Assembly (NCBI RefSeq): GCF_000143965.1
Contig: NC_014365.1
Coordinates: 1,949,501 to 2,013,500 of the forward strand
Reading direction: 5' to 3'
Origin: Desulfarculus baarsii DSM 2075
Lineage (GTDB): Bacteria > Desulfobacterota > Desulfarculia > Desulfarculales > Desulfarculaceae
Length of the DNA: 64,000 nucleotides
The translations under genes were made by a program, and so were the position numbers. Each line of letters starts with the position of its first letter. The stretch's first letter is position 1. Positions 42,553-52,706 of the stretch are shown here, piece after piece. Below the pieces are notes generated by a model that saw only the letters and a list, made by a program, of their open reading frames with translations, was not told where the DNA came from and made no database searches.

Positions 42553-43161
42553 TCAGCGGGCGGCCGGTAGCCAGTCGCTGAGCTGGCCGATGGGGTTATC
42601 ATCCATCCAGCGCCGCAGTTGGGCCATGTCGCGCACGCCGCCATCGACGACGGCGCGGTAGAGGTCGATGGACAGGCAGCTCACGGCGTCGCTGGCGCGC
42701 AGCTCTTGCTTGAGGGCCAGGATGGCCGCGCGCAACTCGTCGGTCATGACGCCGGCCAGCGGCGCGATCAGATGCTCGCCACGGGGCAGGGCGTAGTCGT
42801 CGGGGGCCGACCACATGTCGACCTTCCACTCCACGTCCTGATCGTCGCGGTATTTTATCTGCCAATACAAGGCCTTGTCCGCGTCGTGCAGATGGTTTTC
42901 AAAATAGACCGCGCTCACCCGCCGCGAGCCGGCCGCGCATTGGGCCAACACCTCGAAGCCGTGCGCGATGTTCAGCTTTGGGCAATATATTTCCATGTCG
43001 ATGTCTGGCGCGCAGACCAGGCCGTGGGCCACCGCGCCCACGATGACCGGCCGGCCGAAACGGCCCCAGCGCTCCAGCAGGCCCAATTCGGCAGCGATTG
43101 CCAGCGCTTGCTGGCGTCTTTGGGCCGCCTGGGCCAAAATTTCTCGTTGATCAACGCTCAT
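42553..43161 (-). CDS. nucleotidyltransferase-superfamily-like protein
   Basis: 202 aa from ATG 43161 (GGGAG upstream). An N-terminal helix is followed by a beta strand and Gly-Ala-x-Ala-His (GAVAHGLVCAPDIDMEIYCP), the position and DxD-like DID of polymerase-beta-type nucleotidyltransferases, where GS..D-x-D is expected; here GS is replaced by GA. DVEWKVDMW later may supply the third acidic residue. Soluble. The substrate is unknown and the assignment is by motif only. The gene ends just before a shared terminator. Confidence 0.55.
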   Translation of the reverse strand: MSVDQREILAQAAQRRQQALAIAAELGLLERWGRFGRPVIVGAVAHGLVCAPDIDMEIYCPKLNIAHGFEVLAQCAAGSRRVSAVYFENHLHDADKALYWQIKYRDDQDVEWKVDMWSAPDDYALPRGEHLIAPLAGVMTDELRAAILALKQELRASDAVSCLSIDLYRAVVDGGVRDMAQLRRWMDDNPIGQLSDWLPAAR

Positions 43162-43293
43162 AATGACAAACTCCCGCGTAAAAAAAGCCGGCGTGGCGGC
43201 CGGCGTGAAACGGCGAAGGCGGCGGCAATGATACATGCGGGATGGGGAGTTTTGTAGGGGCGACCGCTGAAAATCGTCTGGACGGACACGTAA

Positions 43294-43929
43294 TTAGGGG
43301 CGGGCGCTTTCATCGGGATCGAGGATGTGGCCCACGACCTTGCGCAGCAACTTGGTCATTGCCTCACGGTCCAGGTCTGGGTTCATCACCGCGCAACACA
43401 TCAGGCCGTTGAACAGCGCCGAGAACAAGTCGGTGATGGCGTTCAGGTCGCGTTCTTCCAGTTGCCCGACGCCTTTTTTGCTGGTGCGCAACAGGGCCTT
43501 GACGTAGCCACTGATGACCATGTCCGACTGACGCACCATCTGGGCCACCTTGGGATTACGGATGGCCTCGGCCAAGACCTCCAGCATCAGGGCCGAGTTG
43601 TCCAAATCCATGGCGCGATCGACCCCACGCCACAACTGGGAGACCATGGTGTCGACGAAGTCTTCGTCGCTGTTGTGCAATTCGTTGATTATTTTCAGCG
43701 TTTCGGCAAGGTCTTCCTTGACGATGGCCTCGATGATCTCTTCCTTGCAGGTGAAAAAGTTGTAGATGTGCCCCGCGCTCATCTTGGCCGACTTGCAGAT
43801 CTGGGCCATGCTGGCCGAGTGAAAACCGTGCATGCGGAAACACTCGCTGGCCGCGTCGAGCACCTGCCGCCGCCGGGCCTCGGCTTTGGTCTGGCGTGAA
43901 ACATTGCCATCGCTGGTTGTCATGCTCAT
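43294..43929 (-). CDS. TetR-family transcriptional regulator
   Basis: 211 aa. An N-terminal TetR helix-turn-helix (RRRQVLDAASECFRMHGFHSASMAQICKSAKMSAGHIYNFFTCKEEII) is followed by an all-helical ligand domain (LEVLAEAIRNPKVAQMVRQSD...). It lies at the end of the RND efflux operon, 78 bases from the outer-membrane subunit, on the same strand, a common place for the local repressor. The target promoter upstream of acrA has been lost (see the IS481 junction), so its present targets are unclear. Confidence 0.9.
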   Translation of the reverse strand: MSMTTSDGNVSRQTKAEARRRQVLDAASECFRMHGFHSASMAQICKSAKMSAGHIYNFFTCKEEIIEAIVKEDLAETLKIINELHNSDEDFVDTMVSQLWRGVDRAMDLDNSALMLEVLAEAIRNPKVAQMVRQSDMVISGYVKALLRTSKKGVGQLEERDLNAITDLFSALFNGLMCCAVMNPDLDREAMTKLLRKVVGHILDPDESARP

Positions 43930-44007
43930 GTCATCGGTCCAAAACCGGCGTTTTCGGCCAACGCCGTCAGCATCCGGCCGGCGGGGGGCATCCGCCGGCC
44001 AGATCGG

Positions 44008-45465
44008 TCATCGGGAAGCGTCCTCGCGAGGCGCGGCCGCCTTGACGGTCTTTTCGCTCCAGCCGCCGCCCAACACCTTATAAAGCGTGACTGTGTTGGT
44101 CAGCCGCGACAGGCGCACGTTGATCAGCCCTTGCTGGGCGCCGTAGGACGAACGCTGGGAGTCCAGCACCGACATGTAGCTATCGACCCCGCGCCGAAAA
44201 CGGGCGTCCGAGAGGCGGTAGGCGTCGCTGGTGGCCTCCACCAAGGATTGTTGGGCCGCCAGGCGCTCATCGATCGTGCCGCGCTGGGCCAGGGCGTCGG
44301 CCACCTCGCGGAAGGCGGTCTGGATGGTTTTTTCGTATTGGGCCACGGCGATTTCGCGTTGAACCTTGGTCGCCTCCAGGTTGGCCAGGTTGCGCCCGGT
44401 GTCGAAGATGGGCAGATTCACCGTGGGCACGAAGGACCAATAACCCGTGGTCGCGCGGAAAAGATGGTCCAACTGATTGCTGGCGGTGCCGCCGCCGGCG
44501 GTCAGGCTGATGCTGGGGAAGAACCGCGCCCGCGCCGCGCCGATGTTGGCGTTGTCGGCCTTGAGCTGGTGTTCGGCCTGCAAGATGTCTGGCCGTTGGA
44601 TCAGCACCTGGGAGGGCAGGCCCACGGGCAGCTCCTTGACGGCCGAGGCGGCGGCGGGCATGCCATCGGGCAGCAGCTCCGGCGGCGCTTGGCCGCCGAT
44701 GAGCAGGTTGAGGGCGTTGATGTCCTGGGCCGCGCGGGTGGTGTAGATGGCCACGTCGCCGCGGGCGGTGTCTACGCTGGTCTGAGCCTGGCGCAGGTCC
44801 AGGGCCGAGGCCACGCCGATTTCGTGGCTGCGCTTGGTCAGATGATAAGAGGCGCGCTGGCTGGTCAGGGTGTGCTTGGCCAGCCTGAGTTGCTCTTGAT
44901 CGGCGGCCAGGGTCAAGTAGGCCCCGGCCACTTCGGCCACCAGGCTGATCTGGCTGGCCCGGGCGGCCTGTTCGGTGGCCAGGTAAAGCTCGAGGGCCTG
45001 GTCGTTGAGGCTGCGCACACGGCCGAAGAGGTCCAGTTCGTAGGAACTGAAACCAATGGTGGCGGTGTATTGCCGGGCGATCATATCACCGCCATTACTG
45101 GATAGTTCGGCTGGCAGGCGCTGGATGGAGCCGTTGGCGGTGGCGTTGACGGTGGGGAACAGGTCGGCCCGCTGAATCTGGTATTGGGCGCGGGCCTTTT
45201 CGATGTTGAGCATGGCCACGCGCAGGTCGCGGTTGTGGGCCAGGCTCAGCTCGATGAGCTTGACCAGCTTGGGATCGACGAAAAACTGTCGCCAGCCGAT
45301 CTCCGCCACCGGCTGGCCGGCAGCCTGGTTGGGGCCATAGGACGGCCCGCTGGGCCAAGCGGCCGGCGTGGGCGCGTCGGGGCGTTTGTAGTCTGGCGCC
45401 ATGCTCAGGCAGCCGGGCAGCAGGAGCAAGGCCGCCAGCAGCGGCAGGAATGCTTTGCGGGTCAT
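44008..45465 (-). CDS. RND efflux outer-membrane lipoprotein (NodT/OprM family)
   Basis: 485 aa. The lipobox LLPGC (Cys 19) and two outer-membrane-factor repeats ([65 protein letters not shown]) identify a NodT-type channel. It forms the outer-membrane exit for the RND pump encoded next to it. Starts three bases after the acrB-like stop, so it is co-transcribed. ATG 45465 without a strong ribosome site. Confidence 0.93.
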   Translation of the reverse strand: MTRKAFLPLLAALLLLPGCLSMAPDYKRPDAPTPAAWPSGPSYGPNQAAGQPVAEIGWRQFFVDPKLVKLIELSLAHNRDLRVAMLNIEKARAQYQIQRADLFPTVNATANGSIQRLPAELSSNGGDMIARQYTATIGFSSYELDLFGRVRSLNDQALELYLATEQAARASQISLVAEVAGAYLTLAADQEQLRLAKHTLTSQRASYHLTKRSHEIGVASALDLRQAQTSVDTARGDVAIYTTRAAQDINALNLLIGGQAPPELLPDGMPAAASAVKELPVGLPSQVLIQRPDILQAEHQLKADNANIGAARARFFPSISLTAGGGTASNQLDHLFRATTGYWSFVPTVNLPIFDTGRNLANLEATKVQREIAVAQYEKTIQTAFREVADALAQRGTIDERLAAQQSLVEATSDAYRLSDARFRRGVDSYMSVLDSQRSSYGAQQGLINVRLSRLTNTVTLYKVLGGGWSEKTVKAAAPREDASR

Positions 45466-45468
45466 GGG

Positions 45469-48400
45469 TTAACGGTCCTCCAGCGGAGACGCCGGCTCGG
45501 CGGGCTGTTGGCCCTCGGACTGGTCGCCCGGAGATTTTTTGTCGCCAAAGAAGCGGCGCACGATGACGAAAAACAACGGCACCAAGATCACGCCCAACAC
45601 GGTGGCCGAGATCATGCCGCCCATCACGCCGGTGCCGATGGCGTTTTGGCTGCCCGCGCCGGCGCCCGTGGTGATGGCCAGGGGCAACACGCCCAGGATG
45701 AAGGCCATGGAGGTCATGATGATCGGCCGCAGGCGCAGGCGCAGCGCCTCAATGGTGGCCTTGACCAGATCCATGCCCTTTTCGTGCAGATCCTTGGCGA
45801 ACTCCACGATGAGGATGGCGTTTTTGGCCGACAGGCCGATGGTGGTCAGCAGGCCGACCTGAAAATAGACGTCGTTGGAAAGGCCGCGCAAACTGGTGGC
45901 CAAAAGCGCCCCGATCACGCCCAAAGGCACGGCCAGCAGCACCGCGAAGGGGATCGACCATGATTCGTACAACGCCGCCAGGCACAGGAAAACCACCAGC
46001 GTAGACAGCGCGTAGAGGGCCGGGGCCTGGGAGCCCGAGAGGCGCTCCTGATACGACAGGCCCGTCCATTGATAACCGATGCCGGCGGGCAGTTTGCTGG
46101 CCAGTTCTTCCATTGCGCGCATGGCCTCGCCCGAGCTGCGGCCCGGCGCGGATTGCCCCAGGATCTCCACCGAGGGCAGGCCGTTGTAGCGCTCCAGGCG
46201 CGGCGAACCGTAGTTCCAGCGGGCGGTGCTGAAGGCCGCGAAGTTGACCATCTCGCCCAACTGGTTGCGCACGTGCCATTTTTCCAGGTCGGCCGGCAGC
46301 ATGCGCGATGGGGCGTCGCCCTGGATGAAGACCTTCTTGACGCGGCCCTTGTCGATGAAGTCGTTGACGTAGGAGCCGCCCCAGGCGCTGGAGAGCGTGT
46401 CGTTGACGTCGGCCATGGACAGGCCCAGGGCGCCCGCCTTGGCCTGATCGACCAGCACCTGATACTCCGGCGTGTCGTCCTGGCCATTGGGCCGCACGGC
46501 CATCAGCGCCGGGTTTTCGGCAGCCATGCCCAACAATTGATTGCGGGCGTTAATCAGGGCCTCGTGGCCCAGGCCGGCCCGGTCCTGCAACTGGAAGTCA
46601 AAGCCCTGGGCGTTGCCCAACTCCGTCACCGCCGGCGGGGCAAAGGCGAAGACCATGGCGTCGCGGATGCCCGAGAAGGCCTGCATGGCCCGGCCGGCCA
46701 CGGCGTCGGCCCGCAGTTCGGGCGAATTGCGCTCGGACCAGTCCTTGAAGTCGATGAAGGCCATGCCCATGTTTTGCCCCTGTCCGGCAAAGCTGAAGCC
46801 GACAACCGTGAATATGCACTTGACGGTGTCTTTTTCGTCTTGCAGATAGTGGCGCTCGACTTCCTTCATGACCTCCAACGTGCGCTCCTGGGTGGCCCCC
46901 GGCGGTAGCTGGACCATGGTCATGATGAAGCCCTGGTCCTCGTCGGGCAAAAACGACGTGGGCAGGCGCAGGAACATCAGCGACATGCCGCCGATGAGCA
47001 GGACGTACAGCAACATATAACGGGGCCAGCGCCTGATGATCGAGCCCGAGACGGTCTGGCAGGCCTGGTTGCCTCTTTGGAACGAGCGGTTGAACCAGCC
47101 GAAAAAGCCGCGCTTGGCTTGGTGGTCGTGACCATCCAAGGGTTTGAGCATGGTGGCGCACAGCGCCGGCGTGAGGACCAACGCCACCACCACCGACAGC
47201 ACCATGGCCGAGACGATGGTGATGGAAAACTGCCGGTAGATCACGCCGGTGGAGCCGCCGAAAAAGGCCATCGGCACGAAGACCGCCGAAAGGACCATGG
47301 CGATGCCCACCAACGCGCCGGTGATCTGGTCCATGGACTTGCGCGTGGCCTCCTTGGGCGACAGGCCCTCGTCGCGCATCACGCGCTCGACGTTTTCGAC
47401 CACCACGATGGCGTCGTCGACCAGCAGGCCGATGGCCAAGACCATGGCGAACATCGTCAGGGTGTTGATGGAGTAGCCAAAGGCCGCCAGCACGCCAAAG
47501 GTGCCCAGCAAAACCACCGGCACGGCGATGGTGGGGATGAGCGTGGCCCGGAAGTTCTGCAGAAAGAGGAACATCACCAAGAACACCAGAACGATGGCCT
47601 CGGCCAGCGTCTTGACGACCTCCTCGATGGAGACTCGCACAAACGGCGTGGTGTCGTAGGGGTAAACCACCTTCATGCCCGCCGGGAAGAGCTTGGACAT
47701 CTCGGCCAACTCTTGGCGCACCGCCGTGGAGGTGTCCAGGGCGTTGGCGCCCGTGGTCAGCTTGATGGCCAGACCAGCCGATGGCTTACCATTGAAGCGC
47801 GGGATCGTTTCGTAGTTTTCGCTGCCCAACTCGATGCGCGCCACGTCACGCAGGAGCACCTTCGAGCCGTCGGTGTTGACGCGCAGCAAGATATCACCGA
47901 ACTGCTCGGGCGTCTGCAAGCGGCTCTGGGCCGCGATGGTGGCGTTTAGCTGTTGGCCCTCCACCGCTGGCGCGCCGCCCAACTGGCCCGCCGAGACCTG
48001 CACGTTCTGGGCCTGGATGGCCGCCTCGATATCAGAGGGCATCAGCTTATAGTTGTTGAGCTTATTAGGGTCCAGCCAGACGCGCATGGCGTATTGCGAG
48101 CCGAAAAGCGTCACGTCGCCCACGCCGTCGACGCGGCTGAGCACGTCCTGCACGTGGGCGGCCACGTAGTCGGAGAGGTCGATGGGGCTCATGCTGCCGT
48201 CTTCGGAGTAGAAACCCACGACCATCAAGAAGCTCGCCGAGGCCTTGGAGACGCGCACGCCTTGTTTTTGCACGTCTTGGGGCAACAGCGACATGGCCAG
48301 TTGCAGCTTGTTCTGCACCTGCACCTGGGCGATGTCCGGGTCGGTGCCGGCGTCGAAGGTGAGGATGATCGAGGCGCTGCCCGCCGAGTCGCTGGTGGAG

Positions 48401-48636
48401 GAGATGTAGGACAAATGGTCGATGCCCTTCATCTTTTGCTCGATAACCTGGGTGACGGTGTCTTCCAGGGTTTTGGCCGAGGCGCCAGGGTAGGTGGCGT
48501 CGATCTGCACCGCCGTGGGGGCGATGGCCGGATATTGCGCCACGGGCAGCGTGCCGATGGCCAGCAGGCCGGCCAGCATGATGACGATGGCGATGACCCA
48601 GGCAAAAATGGGCCTATCTATGAAAAAGCGCGCCAT
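45469..48636 (-). CDS. RND multidrug efflux pump, HAE1 family (AcrB-like)
   Basis: 1055 aa inner-membrane proton/drug antiporter. The N-terminus [36 protein letters not shown] is the HAE1 signature. The proton-relay Asp pair is in [18 protein letters not shown]; the second half has [14 protein letters not shown] and the [15 protein letters not shown] motif. Twelve membrane helices and two large periplasmic loops. Length is typical. Exports hydrophobic toxins in the family; the substrate is unknown. Thirteen bases separate it from the acrA-like gene upstream. Confidence 0.95.
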   Translation of the reverse strand: MARFFIDRPIFAWVIAIVIMLAGLLAIGTLPVAQYPAIAPTAVQIDATYPGASAKTLEDTVTQVIEQKMKGIDHLSYISSTSDSAGSASIILTFDAGTDPDIAQVQVQNKLQLAMSLLPQDVQKQGVRVSKASASFLMVVGFYSEDGSMSPIDLSDYVAAHVQDVLSRVDGVGDVTLFGSQYAMRVWLDPNKLNNYKLMPSDIEAAIQAQNVQVSAGQLGGAPAVEGQQLNATIAAQSRLQTPEQFGDILLRVNTDGSKVLLRDVARIELGSENYETIPRFNGKPSAGLAIKLTTGANALDTSTAVRQELAEMSKLFPAGMKVVYPYDTTPFVRVSIEEVVKTLAEAIVLVFLVMFLFLQNFRATLIPTIAVPVVLLGTFGVLAAFGYSINTLTMFAMVLAIGLLVDDAIVVVENVERVMRDEGLSPKEATRKSMDQITGALVGIAMVLSAVFVPMAFFGGSTGVIYRQFSITIVSAMVLSVVVALVLTPALCATMLKPLDGHDHQAKRGFFGWFNRSFQRGNQACQTVSGSIIRRWPRYMLLYVLLIGGMSLMFLRLPTSFLPDEDQGFIMTMVQLPPGATQERTLEVMKEVERHYLQDEKDTVKCIFTVVGFSFAGQGQNMGMAFIDFKDWSERNSPELRADAVAGRAMQAFSGIRDAMVFAFAPPAVTELGNAQGFDFQLQDRAGLGHEALINARNQLLGMAAENPALMAVRPNGQDDTPEYQVLVDQAKAGALGLSMADVNDTLSSAWGGSYVNDFIDKGRVKKVFIQGDAPSRMLPADLEKWHVRNQLGEMVNFAAFSTARWNYGSPRLERYNGLPSVEILGQSAPGRSSGEAMRAMEELASKLPAGIGYQWTGLSYQERLSGSQAPALYALSTLVVFLCLAALYESWSIPFAVLLAVPLGVIGALLATSLRGLSNDVYFQVGLLTTIGLSAKNAILIVEFAKDLHEKGMDLVKATIEALRLRLRPIIMTSMAFILGVLPLAITTGAGAGSQNAIGTGVMGGMISATVLGVILVPLFFVIVRRFFGDKKSPGDQSEGQQPAEPASPLEDR

Positions 48637-48649
48637 GAAGTTTTGTTCC

Positions 48650-49705
48650 TCAGCGTTTGTCGTCGGCGGCGGAGGCGGCTGGTTGGAAGGCCACGGCCTT
48701 GGCGATGGCCCCCGGGGCGACCTTTTGCGAGCCTTCCATGATCACCCGTTCGCCGGCCCGCAGGCCGGAATTGACCAGCCAATCGGCGCCAACCGCCCGC
48801 CCCAGGCCGAGCGTGCGCGTTTGGACGCGGTTTTGCTCGTCGAGCACCAGGACGGTGGCCTCGCCCTTGTTGTTGCGGGCGACGGCGCGCTGGGGCACCA
48901 GGATGGCCCGGTCGTTGACGCCGGTCTCCAAGATGGCCCGCACGTACATGCCGGGCAGCAACTCCTGCTCCGGGTTGGGGAAAACGGCCCGCAAGGTCAC
49001 CGCGCCGGTGGTCTGATCGACGGTAACGTCGGAAAACTGCAGCTCGCCCTCCAGGGGATAGGTCACGCCGTCTTCCAGGATCAGCCGGACCTTGGCCTTG
49101 TTGTGCTCGTCTCGCTTGAGCTGCCCGCTGGCCAATTGGCGTTTGAGGCGCAGCATTTCCGAGCTGGACTGGGTGACGTCGACGTAGATCGGGTCCAACT
49201 GCTGCACCGTGGCCAGACTGGCCTGCTGGCTGGCGGTGACCAGCGCCCCGGCGGTGACCGACGAGCGGCCGATGCGCCCGGAAATGGGTGAGGTCACCTT
49301 GGTGTATTCCAAGTTGATGCGCGCCGTCTCCAGGGCGGCCTTGCAGGCGGCCACATCGGCTTCGGCCTGTTTGAGGTCGGCGTAGGCGTCGTCATAATTC
49401 TGCTGACTCACCGCCTTGATGGCCACCAAGTCCTTGTAACGCTGAGACTTCAACTGGGCCGCGAAAAGGTTGGCCTCGGCCTTGGCCAGGGCGGCCCGGG
49501 CGCTGTCCATGGTGGCCTTGTAGGTGGCTGGGTCGATCTGATAGAGGGCCTGACCAGCTTTGACGTCCGAGCCCTCCTCGAACAGCCGTTTATTAATGAT
49601 GCCACCGACTTGCGGACGCACCTCGGCGATCAGGAAAGGCGTGGTGCGGCCGGTCAGTTCGCTGTCCAGGGCAACCTGCTGATGACTCAAGGTGATCACG
49701 CTCAC
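48650..49705 (-). CDS. RND membrane fusion protein (AcrA-like), 5' end lost
   Basis: The open frame has HlyD/AcrA domains in order: barrel-sandwich ([43 protein letters not shown]), coiled coil, lipoyl half ([20 protein letters not shown]), beta barrel and membrane-proximal domain. The first likely start is a GTG at 49705 ([15 protein letters not shown]). Upstream, the frame stays open to the IS481 terminus: it reads [22 protein letters not shown], the end of a normal N-terminal anchor and Pro-rich linker, and then breaks at 49771. The native signal sequence, start codon and promoter are therefore missing. Without a membrane anchor the pump is probably disabled or poorly expressed. Confidence 0.85.
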   Translation of the reverse strand: MSVITLSHQQVALDSELTGRTTPFLIAEVRPQVGGIINKRLFEEGSDVKAGQALYQIDPATYKATMDSARAALAKAEANLFAAQLKSQRYKDLVAIKAVSQQNYDDAYADLKQAEADVAACKAALETARINLEYTKVTSPISGRIGRSSVTAGALVTASQQASLATVQQLDPIYVDVTQSSSEMLRLKRQLASGQLKRDEHNKAKVRLILEDGVTYPLEGELQFSDVTVDQTTGAVTLRAVFPNPEQELLPGMYVRAILETGVNDRAILVPQRAVARNNKGEATVLVLDEQNRVQTRTLGLGRAVGADWLVNSGLRAGERVIMEGSQKVAPGAIAKAVAFQPAASAADDKR

Positions 49706-49770
49706 CTCGGGATCGGCAGCGGGCGGCGGGGCGCTTTCGGCCTGGGGTTGACCCTGAAGGAAAAACAGGG

Positions 49771-50447
49771 TGTACAGATATAGTATTTACCTGACACTGC
49801 CGCCCCTGGCGGGGTGATTTTTAGGCGGCCTTTTGGGACGCCTTTTCCTTGGGCTTCTTACGCCCGGGCAGGCCCTCCAGGAAAGCCTGACTCGGCGTCC
49901 TGCCGTTCATGTTCCGGCCCTGGTGCGCCCGCTCATGGTTGTAATGGCGCAGATACTCATCCAAGTCGGCCTGCATCTCATCCAAGGTTTCATACCATTT
50001 CTGACGGCCCTTGATCCGGAAATGCTCGTCCAAGAGCGTCCGGTGAAGCCGTTCCACGAAGCCATTGCTCTGAGGCCGACGCACCCTGGTGGTGCGGTGT
50101 TCGATCCCCTCAAGCTGCAGAAACAGCTCATACGGATGCTGGTCTGGCCGGCCGCAAAACTCTCGCCCATTGTCCGAAAGCACCGTCTCAATCACCGCGT
50201 CGTGGGCCTCAAAGCACGGCAGCACTTCCTCGTTGAGCACATGCACCGCCGTGACCGGAAGCTTGCTGGTGTACAGGCGACCCCAGGCGTGGCGGCTGTG
50301 GCAGTCGATGACCGATTGTAGATACACCTTGCCCACGCCCTTGAGCGCGCCAACGAAAAACGTGTCCACCGCCACCAGGGCCCCGGTGTGCCGGGCCTCG
50401 ATGTGGCGGTCGCGAAACTCCGGGCTGAAGCGCTCCAAAGCCCGAAA
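49771..50447 (-). mobile_element. truncated IS481-family element
   Basis: The terminus TGTACAGATATAGTATTTAC at 49771 abuts the acrA coding frame. The other end is lost: the transposase lacks its N-terminal ~100 residues and is joined at about 50447 to a tail-cluster gene. Because only one terminus is visible, no target duplication can be read. Confidence 0.7.
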
Positions 50448-50591
50448 TATGGCGGAGGCTGTCCCGGACCGAGGATCGCCAGACCATGAGCACGGCGTTG
50501 CCGATGGTCCAGCCGCAGCGAATGACACCGTCCGGCCCGATCTCCGCGACCTCCGGATTGCTGGATGCAAAGACCGGGGCGTCCACGTCAC
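49821..50591 (-). pseudogene. IS481-family transposase, N-terminally truncated
   Basis: The open frame of 256 aa is chimeric. From about residue 48 (50447) it is a DDE/rve integrase core of the IS481 family: VAVDTFFVGALKGVGKVYLQ (first Asp), ETVLSDNGREFCG (second Asp) and PQSNGFVERLHRTLLDEHF (Glu), then YNHERAHQGRNMNGRTP. The first ~48 residues come from an alternative frame of the adjacent tail gene and do not resemble a transposase. The normal N-terminal helix-turn-helix is absent, so it should be inactive. It sits between acrA and the tail cluster. Confidence 0.8.
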
Positions 50592-50694
50592 CGCGCAGGG
50601 AGAGCGGAACCCGTTGCTCGAACTCGCCAGCGGAGAGGCGGATGGAGCGAGGCTGAACCTCCCAGTGGCTGTAGTCTGGCGAGGTATCGGTCAT
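50448..50694 (-). pseudogene. truncated Ig-like-domain tail-cluster protein
   Basis: From ATG 50694 the frame encodes about 83 residues homologous to the complete neighbour at 50691-50999: YSHWEVQPRSIRLSAGEFEQ aligns with YWDVFPKLIRVSRSPFVQ, and APVFASSNPEVAEIGPDGVI with APVFESSNPDVASVDEDGNV. The similarity ends at SVRDSLRHIS, exactly where IS481 sequence begins; the frame then runs through the element to a stop at 50209. The C-terminus is thus lost. Confidence 0.75.
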
Positions 50695-50999
50695 GAAGGA
50701 ACCTCCACCGGTGCGGAGACGCCGCCGCCATAGACCTCGACCTGGACGTGACGCAGGCTGAGCCGCTCGGCGGAATCCCAGACCAAGATCATGGCCGCCC
50801 CGGGAACGAAGCCACACTCGACATTGCCGTCCTCATCGACACTGGCCACGTCGGGATTGGACGATTCGAACACCGGCGCTTCGGGTAGACCACGGATCGA
50901 GAGCGGAATGCGCTGGACGAATGGGGATCGCGAGACCCGGATCAGTTTCGGGAAAACATCCCAGTAGTGCGGTTCCTGCGGCTGTTCGAGATTGTTCAT
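50691..50999 (-). CDS. Ig-like (Big_2-type) domain protein of the tail cluster
   Basis: 102 aa. The FESSNPDVASVDEDGNVECGFVPGAAMILVWDS stretch is the familiar bacterial Ig-like Big_2 core (S-x-N-P-x-V-A-x-V-D-x-x-G). In phage tails such domains decorate tubes, spikes or fibres and bind surface sugars. A GAGGGGGA lies before ATG 50999. It overlaps the truncated paralogue by four bases (ATGA). No signal peptide. Last complete gene of the cluster before the IS junction. Confidence 0.7.
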   Translation of the reverse strand: MNNLEQPQEPHYWDVFPKLIRVSRSPFVQRIPLSIRGLPEAPVFESSNPDVASVDEDGNVECGFVPGAAMILVWDSAERLSLRHVQVEVYGGGVSAPVEVPS

Positions 51000-51009
51000 C
51001 GCGTCCCCC

Positions 51010-51273
51010 TCAGTTGTCGATGGTGTTGGGACTGCCGGTGACTATGATGGCTCCGCAGGCGGTGATGTCGCCGATGCGGGCGTTGGGCAATCCTTCGGTG
51101 ATGGTGTCGAAGCTGCCGGTCACGATGGGCGTCACGCCATGCCCCGGGATGGGACAGACGTGCAGGTCCCCCATGCGGGCCACTGGCATGCCGTTGTCCA
51201 GCGTCCGGCTCGCCCCGGTGATGATGACGCCGCCGTGGCTGCTGATGTCGCCGAGTCGCGCCTGGGAGCTCAT
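51010..51273 (-). CDS. PAAR-domain spike tip protein
   Basis: 87 aa. Three PAAR-type repeats with ARLGDISSHGGVIITGASRT, ARMGDLHVCPIPGHG and ARIGDITACGAIIVTGSPNT; the His and Cys residues are the zinc ligands at the cone tip. The protein caps the spike of contractile injection systems. Start ATG 51273 overlaps the preceding gene's stop (ATGA). Normal length for a minimal PAAR tip. Confidence 0.9.
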   Translation of the reverse strand: MSSQARLGDISSHGGVIITGASRTLDNGMPVARMGDLHVCPIPGHGVTPIVTGSFDTITEGLPNARIGDITACGAIIVTGSPNTIDN

Positions 51274-51644
51274 GGGTTCACCTTCAGCAGCAGATGGATC
51301 AGAAAGCCGACGAGTCCGCCGATGGTGCTGCCGATGGTCAGCACCAGGCCGACGATCTTCCACATGGTCTCGGTCCCCATCTTGGAGCCGATCCGGGCAT
51401 GCAGCCGGTCGATCTCCTCGGCGTGCCGGTGCAGATCGGAATAGATCGAGCGGACCAGCACCTCGACGTTTTCCTTGTCCGATTTCTTCTCGATTTCACG
51501 CTCGATCTTCTCGAGGCGGTCCTGGATTTCCCGGCGGTGGTTTTCGAGGATGCTGCGGAATTCTTCCCGCCAATGATCGAAGGTCCGGGCCAGCAATTCC
51601 TCGCTGGCCGAAAGCCCGGAGGGCGTTGTTGTTCTTTCTCCCAT
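51270..51644 (-). CDS. coiled-coil protein with C-terminal membrane segment
   Basis: 124 aa. A long coiled coil (residues ~20-85; HWREEFRSILENHRREIQDRLEKIEREIEKKSDKENVEVLVRSIYSD) is followed by one or two membrane spans (MWKIVGLVLTIGSTIGGLVGFLIHLLL). The layout suits a holin, spanin or membrane-anchoring accessory of the tail cluster; none is certain. GAAGGAAG precedes ATG 51644. Confidence 0.65.
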   Translation of the reverse strand: MGERTTTPSGLSASEELLARTFDHWREEFRSILENHRREIQDRLEKIEREIEKKSDKENVEVLVRSIYSDLHRHAEEIDRLHARIGSKMGTETMWKIVGLVLTIGSTIGGLVGFLIHLLLKVNP

Positions 51645-51656
51645 GAAATGCTTCCT

Positions 51657-52706
51657 TCAGGTGTTGATCAAGACGGTGTTCGTCGAGCGAATGATGATGT
51701 TTCCGGCCACCCCATCCATGAACACGAGGCTGCCGGACTTGTCGGTGGCGCTGATGCTCTCCTGGCCGGGCGCGGCGTTCATGCGCACTACCTGACCGGC
51801 CTTGTCGGTGAGCCGGATCTGTTCGGCGGCGGCGGTGGAATCGACGAGGATTTCCTGGGTGCCGTTGAGTCCCCAGATGTGAACCTTCTCCCGACCCTTA
51901 GTGGTATCGATGAGGATCTTCTGCCAGCGGGAGCGGCCCTTGTCGCACGAGAGGATGTGGACCTTCTCCTTGTCCTGCCAGGCTTCGAGGATCACCTGCT
52001 GGCGGGAGAGGTCGGTGAGCTGGATGCGGGCACGGGAGCCGACGATCTGCGAGGCGATGTCGATCTGGTCGCCTTTCTCGGCGTCCTTCGTGCCTCGGCG
52101 CAGGGCGTTGCCGCTCTGCATCTCCGGCTTCACCTTCCCTTCCATGGTGAGGATCTGTCCGGCGCGGTCTATGATCCGCAGCAGTTCGTCGCCGTCGCGG
52201 TCATCGGCCAGGATGGTGTGGCCGGTTTCGGTCTTGAGCAGGACCTTCAGGCGCGGACAGTAATACGGCGGATGGCCGTGGTACTTCTTGTGTTCGAGAT
52301 CGTCGTGCCGGTTGGCCTGATGCTCGACCTTGTCCTCGCAGTCATGGCAGAAGGCATTCGCGCAGGTGCGCTTCGATTCCTCGGGCTGCTCACCGGGATT
52401 GCTCTTGGCCAGCCAGACCCCGGTCCAGATCGGATGCTGGACGACGCCGCCCTCGAACTCGGCCCAGACCGAGGCTCCTTCCTCGGGGACCAGGAACATG
52501 CCGGTGTCGTCGTTGCCGCCGTAGGGAAAACAGGGCGCGGCCCATTCGGACCAGTTCTCACGCCCGCTGCCGAGCACGGCGGGGATTTCCAGGCGGACCC
52601 GGCCGAGGCGTTCGGGGTCGTTGTTGTCGCGCACGAAGGCCCGGTACTTGCCGTACCAGCGGTTGCGGTAGCGCTCCTCGGAGTGCCGGTCGCGGGTTTC
52701 AAGCAT
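51657..52706 (-). CDS. baseplate spike protein (gpV/gp5-VgrG type)
   Basis: 349 aa. The N-terminal OB fold begins NRWYGKYRAFVRDNNDPERLGRVRLEIPAVLG and contains WAAPCFPYGG and VPEEGASVWAEFEGGVVQHPIWTGVW, the gpV/gp5 OB signature. A Cys/His-rich insertion follows (CANAFCHDCEDKVEHQANRHDDLEHKKYHGHPPYYC), then a beta-helix region of repeating IQLTD, VHILS, VHIWG units. It is the spike that carries the PAAR tip. Start ATG 52706 with GGGAG upstream. The frame to 52754 overlaps the DUF1353 gene. Confidence 0.85.
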   Translation of the reverse strand: MLETRDRHSEERYRNRWYGKYRAFVRDNNDPERLGRVRLEIPAVLGSGRENWSEWAAPCFPYGGNDDTGMFLVPEEGASVWAEFEGGVVQHPIWTGVWLAKSNPGEQPEESKRTCANAFCHDCEDKVEHQANRHDDLEHKKYHGHPPYYCPRLKVLLKTETGHTILADDRDGDELLRIIDRAGQILTMEGKVKPEMQSGNALRRGTKDAEKGDQIDIASQIVGSRARIQLTDLSRQQVILEAWQDKEKVHILSCDKGRSRWQKILIDTTKGREKVHIWGLNGTQEILVDSTAAAEQIRLTDKAGQVVRMNAAPGQESISATDKSGSLVFMDGVAGNIIIRSTNTVLINT

